Shown here piece after piece: positions 49,915-58,104 of a stretch of DNA of 64,000 nucleotides. Source of the stretch: Nordella sp. HKS 07 (GTDB lineage Bacteria > Pseudomonadota > Alphaproteobacteria > Rhizobiales > Aestuariivirgaceae); assembly GCF_011046735.1 (NCBI RefSeq), contig NZ_CP049258.1:6094001-6158000 (forward strand). Reading direction: 5' to 3'. Both the position numbers and the translations under genes were made by a program. The notes under the pieces are model-generated. The model saw only the letters and a program-made list of their open reading frames with translations. It was not told the DNA's origin and searched no databases. Numbering within the stretch: the first letter of the stretch is position 1; every line of letters begins with the position of its first letter.

Positions 49915-52374
49915 ATGTCGAAATCCCTTCCCGCCCGCGCCGATGTCGTCATTGTCGGGGGCGGCATTGTCGGCACCTCGATCGCCTACCATCTGGCCAA
50001 GCTCGGCATCAGGAACACCGTGCTTCTCGAGCGCAAGCAGCTCACCTGCGGCACCACCTGGCATGCGGCGGGCCTGGTCGGGCAGTTGCGCGCCTCCCGC
50101 AACCTGACCGAGCTCGCAAAATATACGACCGGCCTCTTCGAGGGCCTGGAAACGGAAACCGGCCAGGCCACCGGCTTCAAGCAGAACGGCTCCGTGTCCG
50201 TCGCCCTGACCGAGGGCCGCTTCGAGGAGCTGAAGCGCGGCGCCTCGATGGCGAAGAGCTTCGGCCTGGAGGTGAATGTCATCTCGGTTGGCGAGATCAA
50301 GGAGCGCCTGCCGCACTATAATCTCGACGGCGCCGTGGGCGGCGTCTTTCTGCCCAAGGACGGACAGGTCAATCCGATCGACGTCACCCAGGCGCTGGCC
50401 GCCGGTGCCCGCATGAACGGCGCCCAGATCTTCGAGAACAGCAAGGTCACCCGCATCCTGACCAAGGACGGCAAGGCGATCGGCGTCGAGACGATCGATG
50501 GCACTATTTACGCCGACAAGGTCGTCATCGCCGCCGGCATGTGGTCACGCGAGATCGGCCGCTCAATCGGCGTCAATATCCCGCTGCATGCCGCCGAGCA
50601 TTTCTACATCGTCACCGAGCCGATCGAGGAGCTGCCGCGCAACATGCCGGTGGTGCGCGTGCCCGACGAATGCACCTATTACAAGGAAGATGCCGGCAAG
50701 CTCCTGATCGGCGCCTTCGAGCCGGTGGCAAAGCCCTGGGGCACGGAAGGCATCGCCGAGGACCATTCCTTCGAGACGCTGCCCGAGGACATGGATCATT
50801 TCGAGCCCATCCTCAACGACGCAGTTCTGCGTCTGCCGATGCTCGAAAAAGCCGGCATCGCTCTCTTCTTCAACGGCCCGGAGAGCTTCACGCCGGACGA
50901 CCGCTACTATCTTGGCGAAGCGCCGGAGATAAAGGATCTCTATGTCGCAACCGGCTTCAACTCGATTGGCATCCAGTCATCGGGCGGCGCCGGCCTTGTC
51001 CTGTCGCAATGGATCAAGAACGGCCATCCGCCGATGGACGTGAACGGCGTCGATATCCGCCGCATCCATCCTTTCCAGTCGGTGCGCCAGTATGTGCATG
51101 ACCGCACCGTCGAAAGCCTCGGCCTCCTCTATGCGATGCATTGGCCCTATCGCCAGGTCGAGACGGCGCGCGGCGTGCGCCGCTCCGCCATTCATGACAA
51201 GCTCGTTTCGCTCGGCGCCTGCATGGGCGAAGTGAATGGCTGGGAGCGGCCCAACTGGTACGCCCCGCGCGGCGTCGAGCCGAGGTATGAATACTCCTAT
51301 GGCCGGCAGAACTGGTGGCCCTATGCCGATGCCGAGGCCAAGGCGCTGCAGTCCAAAGTCGTCATGTTCGACCAGTCGAGCTTTTCCAAGTATCTCGTCC
51401 AGGGCAAGGACGCGGTGAAGGTGCTGAACAGGGTCTCCGCCAATGACATCGATGTCGCCGAAGGCCGTATCGTCTACACGCAATGGTGCAACGAGCGTGG
51501 CGGCATCGAGGCCGATCTCACCGTCACCCGCCTCGCCCCCGACAAGTTCATGGTTGTCACCGGCTGCGCCCCGCAGACGCGCGATTTCGCCTGGCTCAAG
51601 ACGAACACGCCGGACGGCGCCCATTGCATCGCGACCGATGTCACTTCGGGCCTGCCGATGTTCGCGCTGATGGGGCCCAACAGCCGGCCGCTCCTCCAGA
51701 AGCTCTCCGGCATGGATCTCTCCACCGAGGCCTTCCCCTTCGGGACGTCGAAGGAGATGGAGATCGGCTATGCCCGCGTGCGGGCCAGCCGCATCACCTA
51801 TGTCGGTGAGCTCGGCTGGGAGCTCTATATCCCGACCGAATTCGCGAGCCATGTCTTCGAACGCATCCTCGAGGTCGGCGCCGATTTCGGCCTCACGCTG
51901 GCCGGCATGCATACGATGAACAATTGCCGCGTCGAGAAAGCCTATCGCCATTGGGGCCACGACATTTCCGACGAGGACACACCGCTCGAGGCGGGCCTCG
52001 GCTTCGTCCTCGCCTGGGACAAGCAAGGCGGCTTCATCGGCAAGGAAACGCTCCAGAGGCAGCGCGAGCGCAAGGTTCAGCCCAAGCGCATGGTCTGCCT
52101 GGCGCTCGCCGACGGCAGCGACAAGGCGCCGATGATGTATCACGAGGAACCGATCTATCGCGACGGTGTCATCGTCGGTTCGACCACCTCCGGCGCCTGG
52201 GGCCACCGCATCAATGCCTCGCTCGGCATGGGCTATGTGAAGAACGATGCCGGCGTCAGCAAGGAATGGATCGAGGCCGGCAAATGGGAAGTCGAGATCG
52301 CCTGGCAGCGTTATCCGGCCAAGGTGCAGTTGCAGAGCTTCTATGATCCGAAGGGCGAGAGGATCAAGGCGTAG
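49915..52374 (+). CDS. FAD-dependent dehydrogenase with GcvT domain (dimethylglycine/sarcosine dehydrogenase type)
   Basis: The 819-residue protein has an N-terminal FAD domain (VVIVGGGIVGTSIAYHLAKLG at about 11-31; TTWHAAGLVGQLR, where the histidine is the covalent-FAD site of dimethylglycine dehydrogenases), a FAO_M linker and a C-terminal aminomethyltransferase (GcvT) part (about 440-810) with VYTQWCNERGGIEADLTVTR in outline and VGELGWELYIP. It probably demethylates a methylated amine such as dimethylglycine or sarcosine, passing the methyl group to tetrahydrofolate. It is transcribed alone. Confidence 0.9.
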   Translation: MSKSLPARADVVIVGGGIVGTSIAYHLAKLGIRNTVLLERKQLTCGTTWHAAGLVGQLRASRNLTELAKYTTGLFEGLETETGQATGFKQNGSVSVALTEGRFEELKRGASMAKSFGLEVNVISVGEIKERLPHYNLDGAVGGVFLPKDGQVNPIDVTQALAAGARMNGAQIFENSKVTRILTKDGKAIGVETIDGTIYADKVVIAAGMWSREIGRSIGVNIPLHAAEHFYIVTEPIEELPRNMPVVRVPDECTYYKEDAGKLLIGAFEPVAKPWGTEGIAEDHSFETLPEDMDHFEPILNDAVLRLPMLEKAGIALFFNGPESFTPDDRYYLGEAPEIKDLYVATGFNSIGIQSSGGAGLVLSQWIKNGHPPMDVNGVDIRRIHPFQSVRQYVHDRTVESLGLLYAMHWPYRQVETARGVRRSAIHDKLVSLGACMGEVNGWERPNWYAPRGVEPRYEYSYGRQNWWPYADAEAKALQSKVVMFDQSSFSKYLVQGKDAVKVLNRVSANDIDVAEGRIVYTQWCNERGGIEADLTVTRLAPDKFMVVTGCAPQTRDFAWLKTNTPDGAHCIATDVTSGLPMFALMGPNSRPLLQKLSGMDLSTEAFPFGTSKEMEIGYARVRASRITYVGELGWELYIPTEFASHVFERILEVGADFGLTLAGMHTMNNCRVEKAYRHWGHDISDEDTPLEAGLGFVLAWDKQGGFIGKETLQRQRERKVQPKRMVCLALADGSDKAPMMYHEEPIYRDGVIVGSTTSGAWGHRINASLGMGYVKNDAGVSKEWIEAGKWEVEIAWQRYPAKVQLQSFYDPKGERIKA

Positions 52375-52753
52375 CCCTGCTGCGCCTTACCCTGCTCGTT
52401 CAGTAGAGCTTCCGTTTCCCGTCTACTGCCAATTTTCACAAAGGCCGTTTTGGGTCAACTTGAGAAGTTCAGCTAGGTGCGTATCATGTCGGCTTTCAGC
52501 CCGGAAACGGCAATGGTGTTCGATGCCGGCTACTTCGCATTTGAGTCGGAAGCAGACTAAGGGACCTCACTGCGGCCCAGTGATGCAATCCATCAATCTC
52601 GATGGAGACTAGCGTCGATATGACATTCTTTGTAGACATGTTTAGCTGAAACCATCGGTACACTGAGTGGCGACGCCAGTGGCCGAAGGACGTGCCCTAC
52701 GCGCCAATCAGTGCGTGCGCTAACGCGGTGCGTCGCGATCGCAGAGGTGAACA
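52375..52753. other. 379-base gap before the carboxypeptidase gene
   Basis: No gene, repeat or RNA is seen. The base composition drops to a more even GC level that continues through the carboxypeptidase gene, suggesting that gap and gene may have arrived together. Confidence 0.35.
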
Positions 52754-54124
52754 ATGGCCCTAGCACACGTGGCCGTTACGGGACGCGACCGGCGACATCT
52801 ATCGGAACTTCGCAACAAGTTCCGGGCCGTCGTTGTGGGAGTCCAGGAAACCCGTCACGGCATCGTTGTGGATGCTTATATCCCGGCCGAACGCATCGAC
52901 TGGCTCCGGCAGAAGGGCTACAGCGTTAAGCTCCTTGAGGAAATCAATGCGCCTAGTCGTGTGCGCCAGGACCAAAGCCGTGCCGCGGCTGAGTCTCGCC
53001 TTAAGCGCGGCCGCTATGGTGATGTAATCTGGGCCGGCGGGTACCTCACTGTAGACGAGGTCGAAGCCGCGGTCGTGCTGGGCGAGAGAAACCATCCCGG
53101 TGTATTCGAACGCATAGCGCTACCCCATCGTACCTGGGAGAAGCGACAGTGCCACGCTTTCCGTATTGGCAGGGGCACTGGCAAGAAGCGTCCGGCGGTC
53201 TGTTTCCTTGCCGGCGTCCACGGACGCGAATGGGGCGGCCCGGACATCCTCATATATCTCGGAATGCGTCTGCTACGTGCATACCGTGACGGAGAGAGCA
53301 TCAGGCTGGGTCATAAAGTGTTTACTCCCGCCCAAATTCGCACGATCGTGGAGAAGCTCGATGTCATTGTTTTTCCGCAAGTGAACCCGGATGGGCGATA
53401 CTTCAGCATGGAGCGGTATCCCTGGTGGAGGAAAAATCGGCGACCGGCACCTAAAGGACGCGGATCGAAATCTATCGGCGTTGACATCAATCGCAACTAT
53501 CCATTCCTTTGGCGTTTTGACCGTCACTTTGCTCCCAATACGGTGGACAGCTCCTTCAAACCAAGCGACTACGAAAGTTACGTTGGTCCCCGCCCAGCTT
53601 CCGAGCCCGAGACACGAAATGTCATCTGGCTCCTAGACCGATTTCCCAACATCCAATACCTGGTTGATCTCCACAGTTACGGCGAGACCATCCTGCACAG
53701 CTGGGGCGGCGATGAGTACCAGTCAGACGACCCGCATATGAGTTTCCTCAACCCACAATACGATGGAAAGCGTGGGCGAATACATGACAATGTATATCGG
53801 GAGTACCTTCCAGCGGCCGACGTGGTGTTAGCGTCCCGGATGGGCAAGCAAATGTCTGGCGCCATTCGCCAAGTGCGGGGACGCGACTACAAGGTGAAGC
53901 CATCGGTGGGGCTCTATCCCACTGCAGGCGCGTCTGACGACTATGCCTTTAGTCGCCACTTCGTGGATCGTCGCAAAGGAAAGATAATCGCCTACACACT
54001 CGAGTTTGGGCGCAGCCGAGCTTCCACCCCGTTTCATCCCCCTTACGACGAGATGCGCAAAGTCATGCGCGAAGTTACTGCTGGCCTGCTCGAACTGTGT
54101 GTGGAGCTGGCAAAGGAGACCTGA
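52754..54124 (+). CDS. M14-family zinc carboxypeptidase
   Basis: The 456-residue protein has no signal peptide. Zinc ligands are H156 and E159 in VHGREWGG and the histidine in DLHSYGE; the substrate-binding blocks are QVNPDGRYFSMERY and GVDINRNYPFLW, and the catalytic glutamate is in YTLEFGRS. A 110-residue N-terminal region resembles the prosegment of M14 proteases, with GVQETRHGIVVDAYIP. It removes C-terminal amino acids from a peptide, but how it leaves the cell, if it does, is unclear. Codon use is less GC-biased than in the neighbours. A family A repeat and an IS3 remnant follow. Confidence 0.9.
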   Translation: MALAHVAVTGRDRRHLSELRNKFRAVVVGVQETRHGIVVDAYIPAERIDWLRQKGYSVKLLEEINAPSRVRQDQSRAAAESRLKRGRYGDVIWAGGYLTVDEVEAAVVLGERNHPGVFERIALPHRTWEKRQCHAFRIGRGTGKKRPAVCFLAGVHGREWGGPDILIYLGMRLLRAYRDGESIRLGHKVFTPAQIRTIVEKLDVIVFPQVNPDGRYFSMERYPWWRKNRRPAPKGRGSKSIGVDINRNYPFLWRFDRHFAPNTVDSSFKPSDYESYVGPRPASEPETRNVIWLLDRFPNIQYLVDLHSYGETILHSWGGDEYQSDDPHMSFLNPQYDGKRGRIHDNVYREYLPAADVVLASRMGKQMSGAIRQVRGRDYKVKPSVGLYPTAGASDDYAFSRHFVDRRKGKIIAYTLEFGRSRASTPFHPPYDEMRKVMREVTAGLLELCVELAKET

Positions 54125-54142
54125 CGAGTCAATGTCGATTAG

Positions 54143-54250
54143 TGCGTATCCCGGCGAAGTGGAATCACTTCGCCGAAAAGGATTCGTACCAAATCAATAT
54201 TGGAGCAAATCCTTATCGCCAAAGTCTTCAACTTTGGCGGGATTTGCTCT
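54143..54250 (+). repeat. Intergenic repeat family A, copy 3
   Basis: The 108-base repeat reads GCGTATCCCGGCGAAGTG at the start and GGCGGGATTTGCTCT at the end. Inside are two hairpins, CGAAGTG-GAAT-CACTTCG and GCCAAAGT-CTTCA-ACTTTGGC, with GGATT and AAATCC blocks between. It nearly equals the copy at 55593-55702. Confidence 0.85.
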
Positions 54251-54337
54251 AGTTGCCTTGTTACGTGCGGGCGCCAGCTCGCCGCGGGCGCGAGGCTTCC
54301 CTTCGTGGTTTCGCGTTGGCAACTCACTCGTCAGGAA

Positions 54338-54486
54338 ATGGTAGGTGGGCTACCCGACTTTCCCCGGCCTGCCAAGCCAACCGACAATGCCTTCATCGAG
54401 GCATTCAACAGCAAGTTCAAGGCGGAAATGCCTGACGCGCATTGGTTCATGAGCCTTGACGACACCTGTTCAAAGATGCTGGCCGC
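54338..54486 (+). mobile_element. IS3-family transposase fragment
   Basis: The frame contains LPDFPRPAKPTDNAFIEAFN, then SKFKAEMPDAHWFMSLDD, the end part of the integrase core of IS3-family transposases (normally DFSRPGKPTDNAFIEAFNS). Only about 50 residues survive; the rest of the core, the upstream ORF and the terminal inverted repeats are missing. It is a dead remnant between a family A repeat and the next gene. Confidence 0.8.
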
Positions 54487-54495
54487 CATCCTGAC

Positions 54496-55167
54496 TCAGC
54501 CACGATCGCTTCCCGCCTGAAAGGCAGATTGTTCAGAATCGACGAACTCCTTGATCGTGTCGGCATAGGTCTCGAAGCTGTCACGCAATTTGAGCCGGCG
54601 GGCCTGGGCGGCGGTGATGAGCGCAACATGTGGCGAGCGGTCGATCTCGACCGCCATGTCCCAGCAATTCTTTTCGGCTGTGATCCAGTCCTCCGGCCGA
54701 TAGGCGCCGATATCGAAAGGCTTCGAGACGCGCCTCAGGCTCTTCTTCGGGCCCAGTATGTATTCGTGAAAATAGGACATCGCCAGCTCGCGCGGCGAGG
54801 TGTAGATCGGGTCACGCCAGCGGAGCCAAATGGAGTTGCTCTTCGATATTGCGCCCCAATGACGCCCGCGCTTGAACAGCGCCAGCACATGGTCGTCATC
54901 GCCCTGGGCCTGGAAATCCATCAGCAGCGCCGGCGCGCCATGCAGCATCAGCGCGCAGGCGGCGATGAAGGCCCCTTCGATGCAATGGCAGCAATTCTCG
55001 CGCAGCGCCATGCGCACCGAATAGCAGGTGTCACCATTGGGTTCGGTATTGCTCGGCATGCCGGTGATGAAGTCCTGGACTCTCTCCGGTGTCGCCAGTT
55101 TGCGGAGGATGGCCGTTTCCCTCGGCGTCAGACCGATCTCATGGGCGAGCGTCACATTGAAGCCCAT
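54496..55167 (-). CDS. Conserved protein, transglutaminase-like pattern
   Basis: The 223-residue protein begins MGFNVTLAHEIGLTPRETAI and has no signal peptide. The stretch CCHCIEGAFIAACALMLHG, with DDDHVLALF about 25 residues later, follows the order of a transglutaminase-like cysteine and histidine, with an aspartate probably in the IYTSPRELAMSYFHEY region. The enzyme role is inferred from this pattern only. It starts three bases after the end of the membrane-protein gene and probably forms an operon with it. Confidence 0.6.
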   Translation of the reverse strand: MGFNVTLAHEIGLTPRETAILRKLATPERVQDFITGMPSNTEPNGDTCYSVRMALRENCCHCIEGAFIAACALMLHGAPALLMDFQAQGDDDHVLALFKRGRHWGAISKSNSIWLRWRDPIYTSPRELAMSYFHEYILGPKKSLRRVSKPFDIGAYRPEDWITAEKNCWDMAVEIDRSPHVALITAAQARRLKLRDSFETYADTIKEFVDSEQSAFQAGSDRG

Positions 55168-55169
55168 TC

Positions 55170-55577
55170 TTACATCCCGTCGCGATTGACTGAATAGTCC
55201 CGGCGCGCCGAGAAGATCGAGACGGTATAGCCTGCCACGACATCGATGAGCGCGATGACGGTGAGCAGCAGGAAAGCCGAGGTGCCGAAGGCCGGCACCA
55301 GCAGGAAGACGATCAGGGCTACAATGAAGACGGCGGTCGACAGCATGTGATCGACGACCGTGCCGGGACCAAGCCTCGCCGACTTGATGATCTCGAAGAA
55401 CAGCGCCACCAACCCCAGGATCACGAAGATGTCGCCGAAGGTGAGAAACAATTCGGCCTCGGACGGCAGCACCGCGTCCATGAAGGCGGATCCAGCCGAG
55501 AAATTGGAGTCGATAGCAAAAGCCGCATAGATGACCATCACAACGGCGATCAGCGGGATGGATAGAATGAAGCGCAT
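55170..55577 (-). CDS. Four-helix membrane protein of unknown function
   Basis: The 135-residue protein has four hydrophobic segments (LSIPLIAVVMVIYAAFA; ELFLTFGDIFVILGLVALFF; STAVFIVALIVFLLVPAF; AFLLLTVIALIDVVAGYTV) and a charged tail, SARRDYSVN. No catalytic motif is seen. I do not recognise a family name with confidence, although such short proteins are widely conserved in alphaproteobacteria. It is upstream of and coupled to the transglutaminase-like gene. Family A repeat copy 4 lies just before it. Confidence 0.72.
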   Translation of the reverse strand: MRFILSIPLIAVVMVIYAAFAIDSNFSAGSAFMDAVLPSEAELFLTFGDIFVILGLVALFFEIIKSARLGPGTVVDHMLSTAVFIVALIVFLLVPAFGTSAFLLLTVIALIDVVAGYTVSIFSARRDYSVNRDGM

Positions 55578-55592
55578 GAATAATCCTTCGAG

Positions 55593-55702
55593 CGCGCATC
55601 CCGGCGAAGTGGAATCACTTCGCCGAAAAGGATTCGCGCCAAATCAATATGTTGGAGCAAATCCTTATCGCCAAAGTCTTCAACTTTGGCGGGATTTGCT
55701 CT
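55593..55702 (+). repeat. Intergenic repeat family A, copy 4
   Basis: The 110-base repeat starts CGCATCCCGGCGAAGTGG and ends GGCGGGATTTGCTC. It has the same two hairpins as copy 3 and differs from it by a few bases, including GTTGGAGC instead of TTGGAGC. Reverse-oriented relatives lie at 411-522 and 35157-35391. Confidence 0.85.
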
Positions 55703-55772
55703 TGCGCGCAAAATGAACTGATTTGCATGGCGAGGGAACCCATCTTATTTATGCACAACCGGTAAAACGAGA

Positions 55773-55792
55773 TTGTTCTTTATTTAGAACAA
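55773..55792. promoter_or_regulatory. Palindrome upstream of the peroxiredoxin gene
   Basis: TTGTTCT-TTATTT-AGAACAA is an inverted repeat with seven-base perfect arms, 44 bases before the peroxiredoxin ATG. It runs into ACGTTCGG; the stretch TTTAGAACAA-N2-GTTCG also occurs at 42128-42144 upstream of the ferredoxin gene. Confidence 0.55.
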
Positions 55793-55836
55793 ACGTTCGG
55801 CTATAAATACGGAATATAAGCATATGGAGGCGAAAA

Positions 55837-56502
55837 ATGGCACTTCAACTTGGCGACGTGGCGCCTGATTTCGAGGCCGATACCACTGAAGGCCGCATCA
55901 AACTGCACGACTATCTCGGCGACTCTTGGGGAGTCTTCTTCTCCCACCCGAAGGACTTCACCCCCGTCTGCACGACCGAGCTCGGCAGCGTGGCGCGCAT
56001 GAAGCATGAGTTCGACAAGCGCAACGCCAAGCTTATCGGCATCTCGGTCGATTCGGTCGACGACCATAAGCGCTGGAAGGTCGACATCAAGGATGTCACC
56101 GGCGCCGACGTCAACTATCCGATGATCGGTGATACCGAACTCGCCGTGGCCAAGCTCTATGGCATGATCCATCCCAATGCGACCGGCAATGCCAAAGGTC
56201 GCACGGCGGCGGACAACGCCACGGTGCGCAATGTCTTCATCATCGGACCCGACAAGAAGATCAAGCTCATCATCACCTACCCGATGAGCACCGGGCGCAA
56301 TTTCGACGAAATCCTGCGCGTGCTCGACTCGCTGCAGCTCACGGCGACCAAGTCGGTCGCCACGCCCGCCAACTGGAAACAGGGTGAGGACGTGATCATT
56401 CTCACTTCAGTGTCGGATGAGGCCGCCAAGGAGAAGTTCCCCGGCGGCTGGAAGACGCTGAAACCCTATCTGAGGCTCGTTCCGCAGCCAGGTGCGAAAT
56501 AA
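55837..56502 (+). CDS. 1-Cys peroxiredoxin (Prx6 type)
   Basis: The 221-residue protein has the peroxidatic cysteine C45 in SHPKDFTPVCTTELG and lacks a resolving cysteine in the usual place, as in the Prx6 group. The C-terminal extension with IITYPMSTGRNFDEILRVLDSLQ is typical. It reduces peroxides, probably with glutathione or another thiol as donor. A GGAGG lies seven bases before the ATG. A clear palindrome precedes it and a strong terminator follows, so it is monocistronic. Confidence 0.93.
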   Translation: MALQLGDVAPDFEADTTEGRIKLHDYLGDSWGVFFSHPKDFTPVCTTELGSVARMKHEFDKRNAKLIGISVDSVDDHKRWKVDIKDVTGADVNYPMIGDTELAVAKLYGMIHPNATGNAKGRTAADNATVRNVFIIGPDKKIKLIITYPMSTGRNFDEILRVLDSLQLTATKSVATPANWKQGEDVIILTSVSDEAAKEKFPGGWKTLKPYLRLVPQPGAK

Positions 56503-56526
56503 TTCTCCCTGGACGGCCAACTTCGC

Positions 56527-56556
56527 AAGCCCGGCTTTACCGCCGGGCTTTTTTCT
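56527..56556 (+). terminator. Rho-independent terminator after the peroxiredoxin gene
   Basis: AAGCCCGGC (56527-56535) and GCCGGGCTT (56542-56550) form a nine-base stem with a six-base loop, followed directly by TTTTC. It lies 24 bases after the stop. Confidence 0.88.
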
Positions 56557-56596
56557 TGCGGGATGGCGCTTCATCGAATGGCGGATGACTTCGCCA

Positions 56597-56709
56597 GATC
56601 ACGATGAGTTTGGACCGAGCCGGTCCAAACTCAAAAACGTGATCGATTCTAGTATTTTAGCGCGGGATTGAGGCGAAAAACCGGTATCCACTTTTTCGCA
56701 TCCCGCGCT
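56597..56709. repeat. Composite hairpin element, copy 2
   Basis: The first hairpin (56597-56644) has outer arms GATCACG/CGTGATC and an inner stem GAGTTTGGACC against GGTCCAAACTC. The second (56659-56709) pairs AGCGCGGGA with TCCCGCGCT around AAAAACCGGTATCCACTTTTT. The order is the mirror image of copy 1, and the inner stem sequence differs completely while pairing is kept. Confidence 0.75.
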
Positions 56710-56762
56710 AAGGTCGCTGATCGGCTTGAGATTGTCTCGCGCGTCACTACACTTACCCCGTC

Positions 56763-57998
56763 ATGACTACGCAAGATCACTGCATCATCATTGGCGCCGG
56801 GCATGGTGGCGTGCAAGCTGCCGCGAGCCTGCGCCAGGAAGCCTATCAGGGCCGCATCACGCTTATCAGCGACGAGCCCGACCTGCCCTATCACCGGCCG
56901 CCGCTATCCAAGGGTTTCCTCAAGACGCCGACGGCGCCGGTGCTCGAACTGCGCAACGCCGAGTTCTACCGCGAGAACGGCATCGAGCTCATTTGCGGCG
57001 CGCGCGCCACCGCGATCGAGCCCAAAGCCAGGACGATCACGCTCGCCGATGGTACGAGGCTCGCTTATACGAATCTGATCCTGGCGACGGGCTCACGTGC
57101 GCGCCTGCCCGAGATTGAAGGCATCACGCTTGCCGGCGTGTTGAGCCTGCGCAGCCTCGCCGATGCGCGCTGCCTCAATGACGCGCTCGATGGGCCGAAG
57201 ACCGTCGCCATCATCGGCGGCGGTTATATCGGGCTCGAGATCGCCCATACGCTGGCCGGGCTTGGCCATGCCGTGATTGTAATCGAAGCCGTGCCGCGCC
57301 TGCTGGCCCGATCGGTGTCGCCGCCCATGTCGGATCATATCCTCGCGCGCTCGGAATCCGCCGGCATAGTCTTTCATGTCGCCACCCGGATCGCGGGCCT
57401 CGCCGGATCGAACGCCAAGGTCACGCATGTAAAGCTCGCCGACGGCAGGACCCTGCCGGCCGATATCGTGATCCTCGGAACGGGGGCCCTTCCCAATGTC
57501 GAGCTCGCGGCTGGGGCCGGCCTTGCCGTCAATAACGGCATCGAGATCGACTCCCATATGCGCAGCTCCGATCCGGCGATTCTCGCCATCGGTGATTGCA
57601 CGAATTTCCACCAGTTTCACGTCGGACGAAGGCTGAGGCTCGAATGCGTGCAGAACGCGACCGACCAGGCGCGCAATGCCGCCAAGACTCTGGTCGGTCA
57701 GCCGCGGCCCTATCGCGAGCTCCCCTGGTTCTGGTCCGACCAGGGCGACATGAAGCTGCAGACCGCGGGCCTGGCGCTCGATGCGGACCGGACGATGATG
57801 ACGGGATCGCCAGAGGACAACGCCTTCGCCATTCATCACTTTCGTGAGAACAAACTGATCGCCGTCGATACCATCAACCGTCCGGCCGATCACATGCTGG
57901 CGCGCCGGCTGATCGGCACGCGCGCGGCGCCTTCGCCGGAAGATGTGCTGGCCGGCCCGCAGCGGCTCAAGGAGATGATGAAGGAAGCCGCTTCCTAG
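56763..57998 (+). CDS. NAD(P)H:ferredoxin reductase-like FAD oxidoreductase
   Basis: The 411-residue protein has two dinucleotide folds (HCIIIGAGHGGVQAAASLRQE and TVAIIGGGYIGLEIAHTLAG), PYHRPPLSKGFL and the closing C-terminal block GDCTNFHQF/PWFWSDQGDMKLQTAG, all typical of putidaredoxin/rhodocoxin-type reductases. These pass electrons from NAD(P)H to [2Fe-2S] ferredoxins such as the one encoded at 42284. That pairing is inferred; no P450 or oxygenase is seen in the window. It is flanked by composite hairpin elements on both sides. Confidence 0.9.
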   Translation: MTTQDHCIIIGAGHGGVQAAASLRQEAYQGRITLISDEPDLPYHRPPLSKGFLKTPTAPVLELRNAEFYRENGIELICGARATAIEPKARTITLADGTRLAYTNLILATGSRARLPEIEGITLAGVLSLRSLADARCLNDALDGPKTVAIIGGGYIGLEIAHTLAGLGHAVIVIEAVPRLLARSVSPPMSDHILARSESAGIVFHVATRIAGLAGSNAKVTHVKLADGRTLPADIVILGTGALPNVELAAGAGLAVNNGIEIDSHMRSSDPAILAIGDCTNFHQFHVGRRLRLECVQNATDQARNAAKTLVGQPRPYRELPWFWSDQGDMKLQTAGLALDADRTMMTGSPEDNAFAIHHFRENKLIAVDTINRPADHMLARRLIGTRAAPSPEDVLAGPQRLKEMMKEAAS

Positions 57999-58095
57999 AG
58001 CGCCGGACGCTCACATAGAATCGGGCCGGCGCTCTAACTCTTTGATTTGCGCATCGGATTATCCGAAAACCGCTTCGCACTTTTCGGTCCGATGC
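57997..58095. repeat. Composite hairpin element, copy 3
   Basis: The first hairpin pairs AGAGCGCCGG (57997-58006) with CCGGCGCTCT (58026-58035). The second (58051-58095) pairs GCATCGGA with TCCGATGC around CGAAAACCGCTTCGCACTTTTCG. The layout and the spacer of about 15 bases match copies 1 and 2, but the stem sequences differ. It begins two bases before the end of the reductase gene, so the first arm overlaps its stop codon. Confidence 0.7.
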
Positions 58096-58104
58096 TCTAG
58101 CGCG

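Larger units (their letters stand above)
54125..54495. other. Gap with repeat and IS remnant
   Basis: The stretch between the carboxypeptidase gene and the transglutaminase-like gene holds family A repeat copy 3 (54143-54250) and the IS3 transposase fragment (54338-54486). Nothing else is seen. Confidence 0.6.

Noticed and set aside
50977-52206. A 409-codon open frame on the - strand
   Set aside because: It is antisense to the FAD/GcvT dehydrogenase, whose domains fill the + strand.
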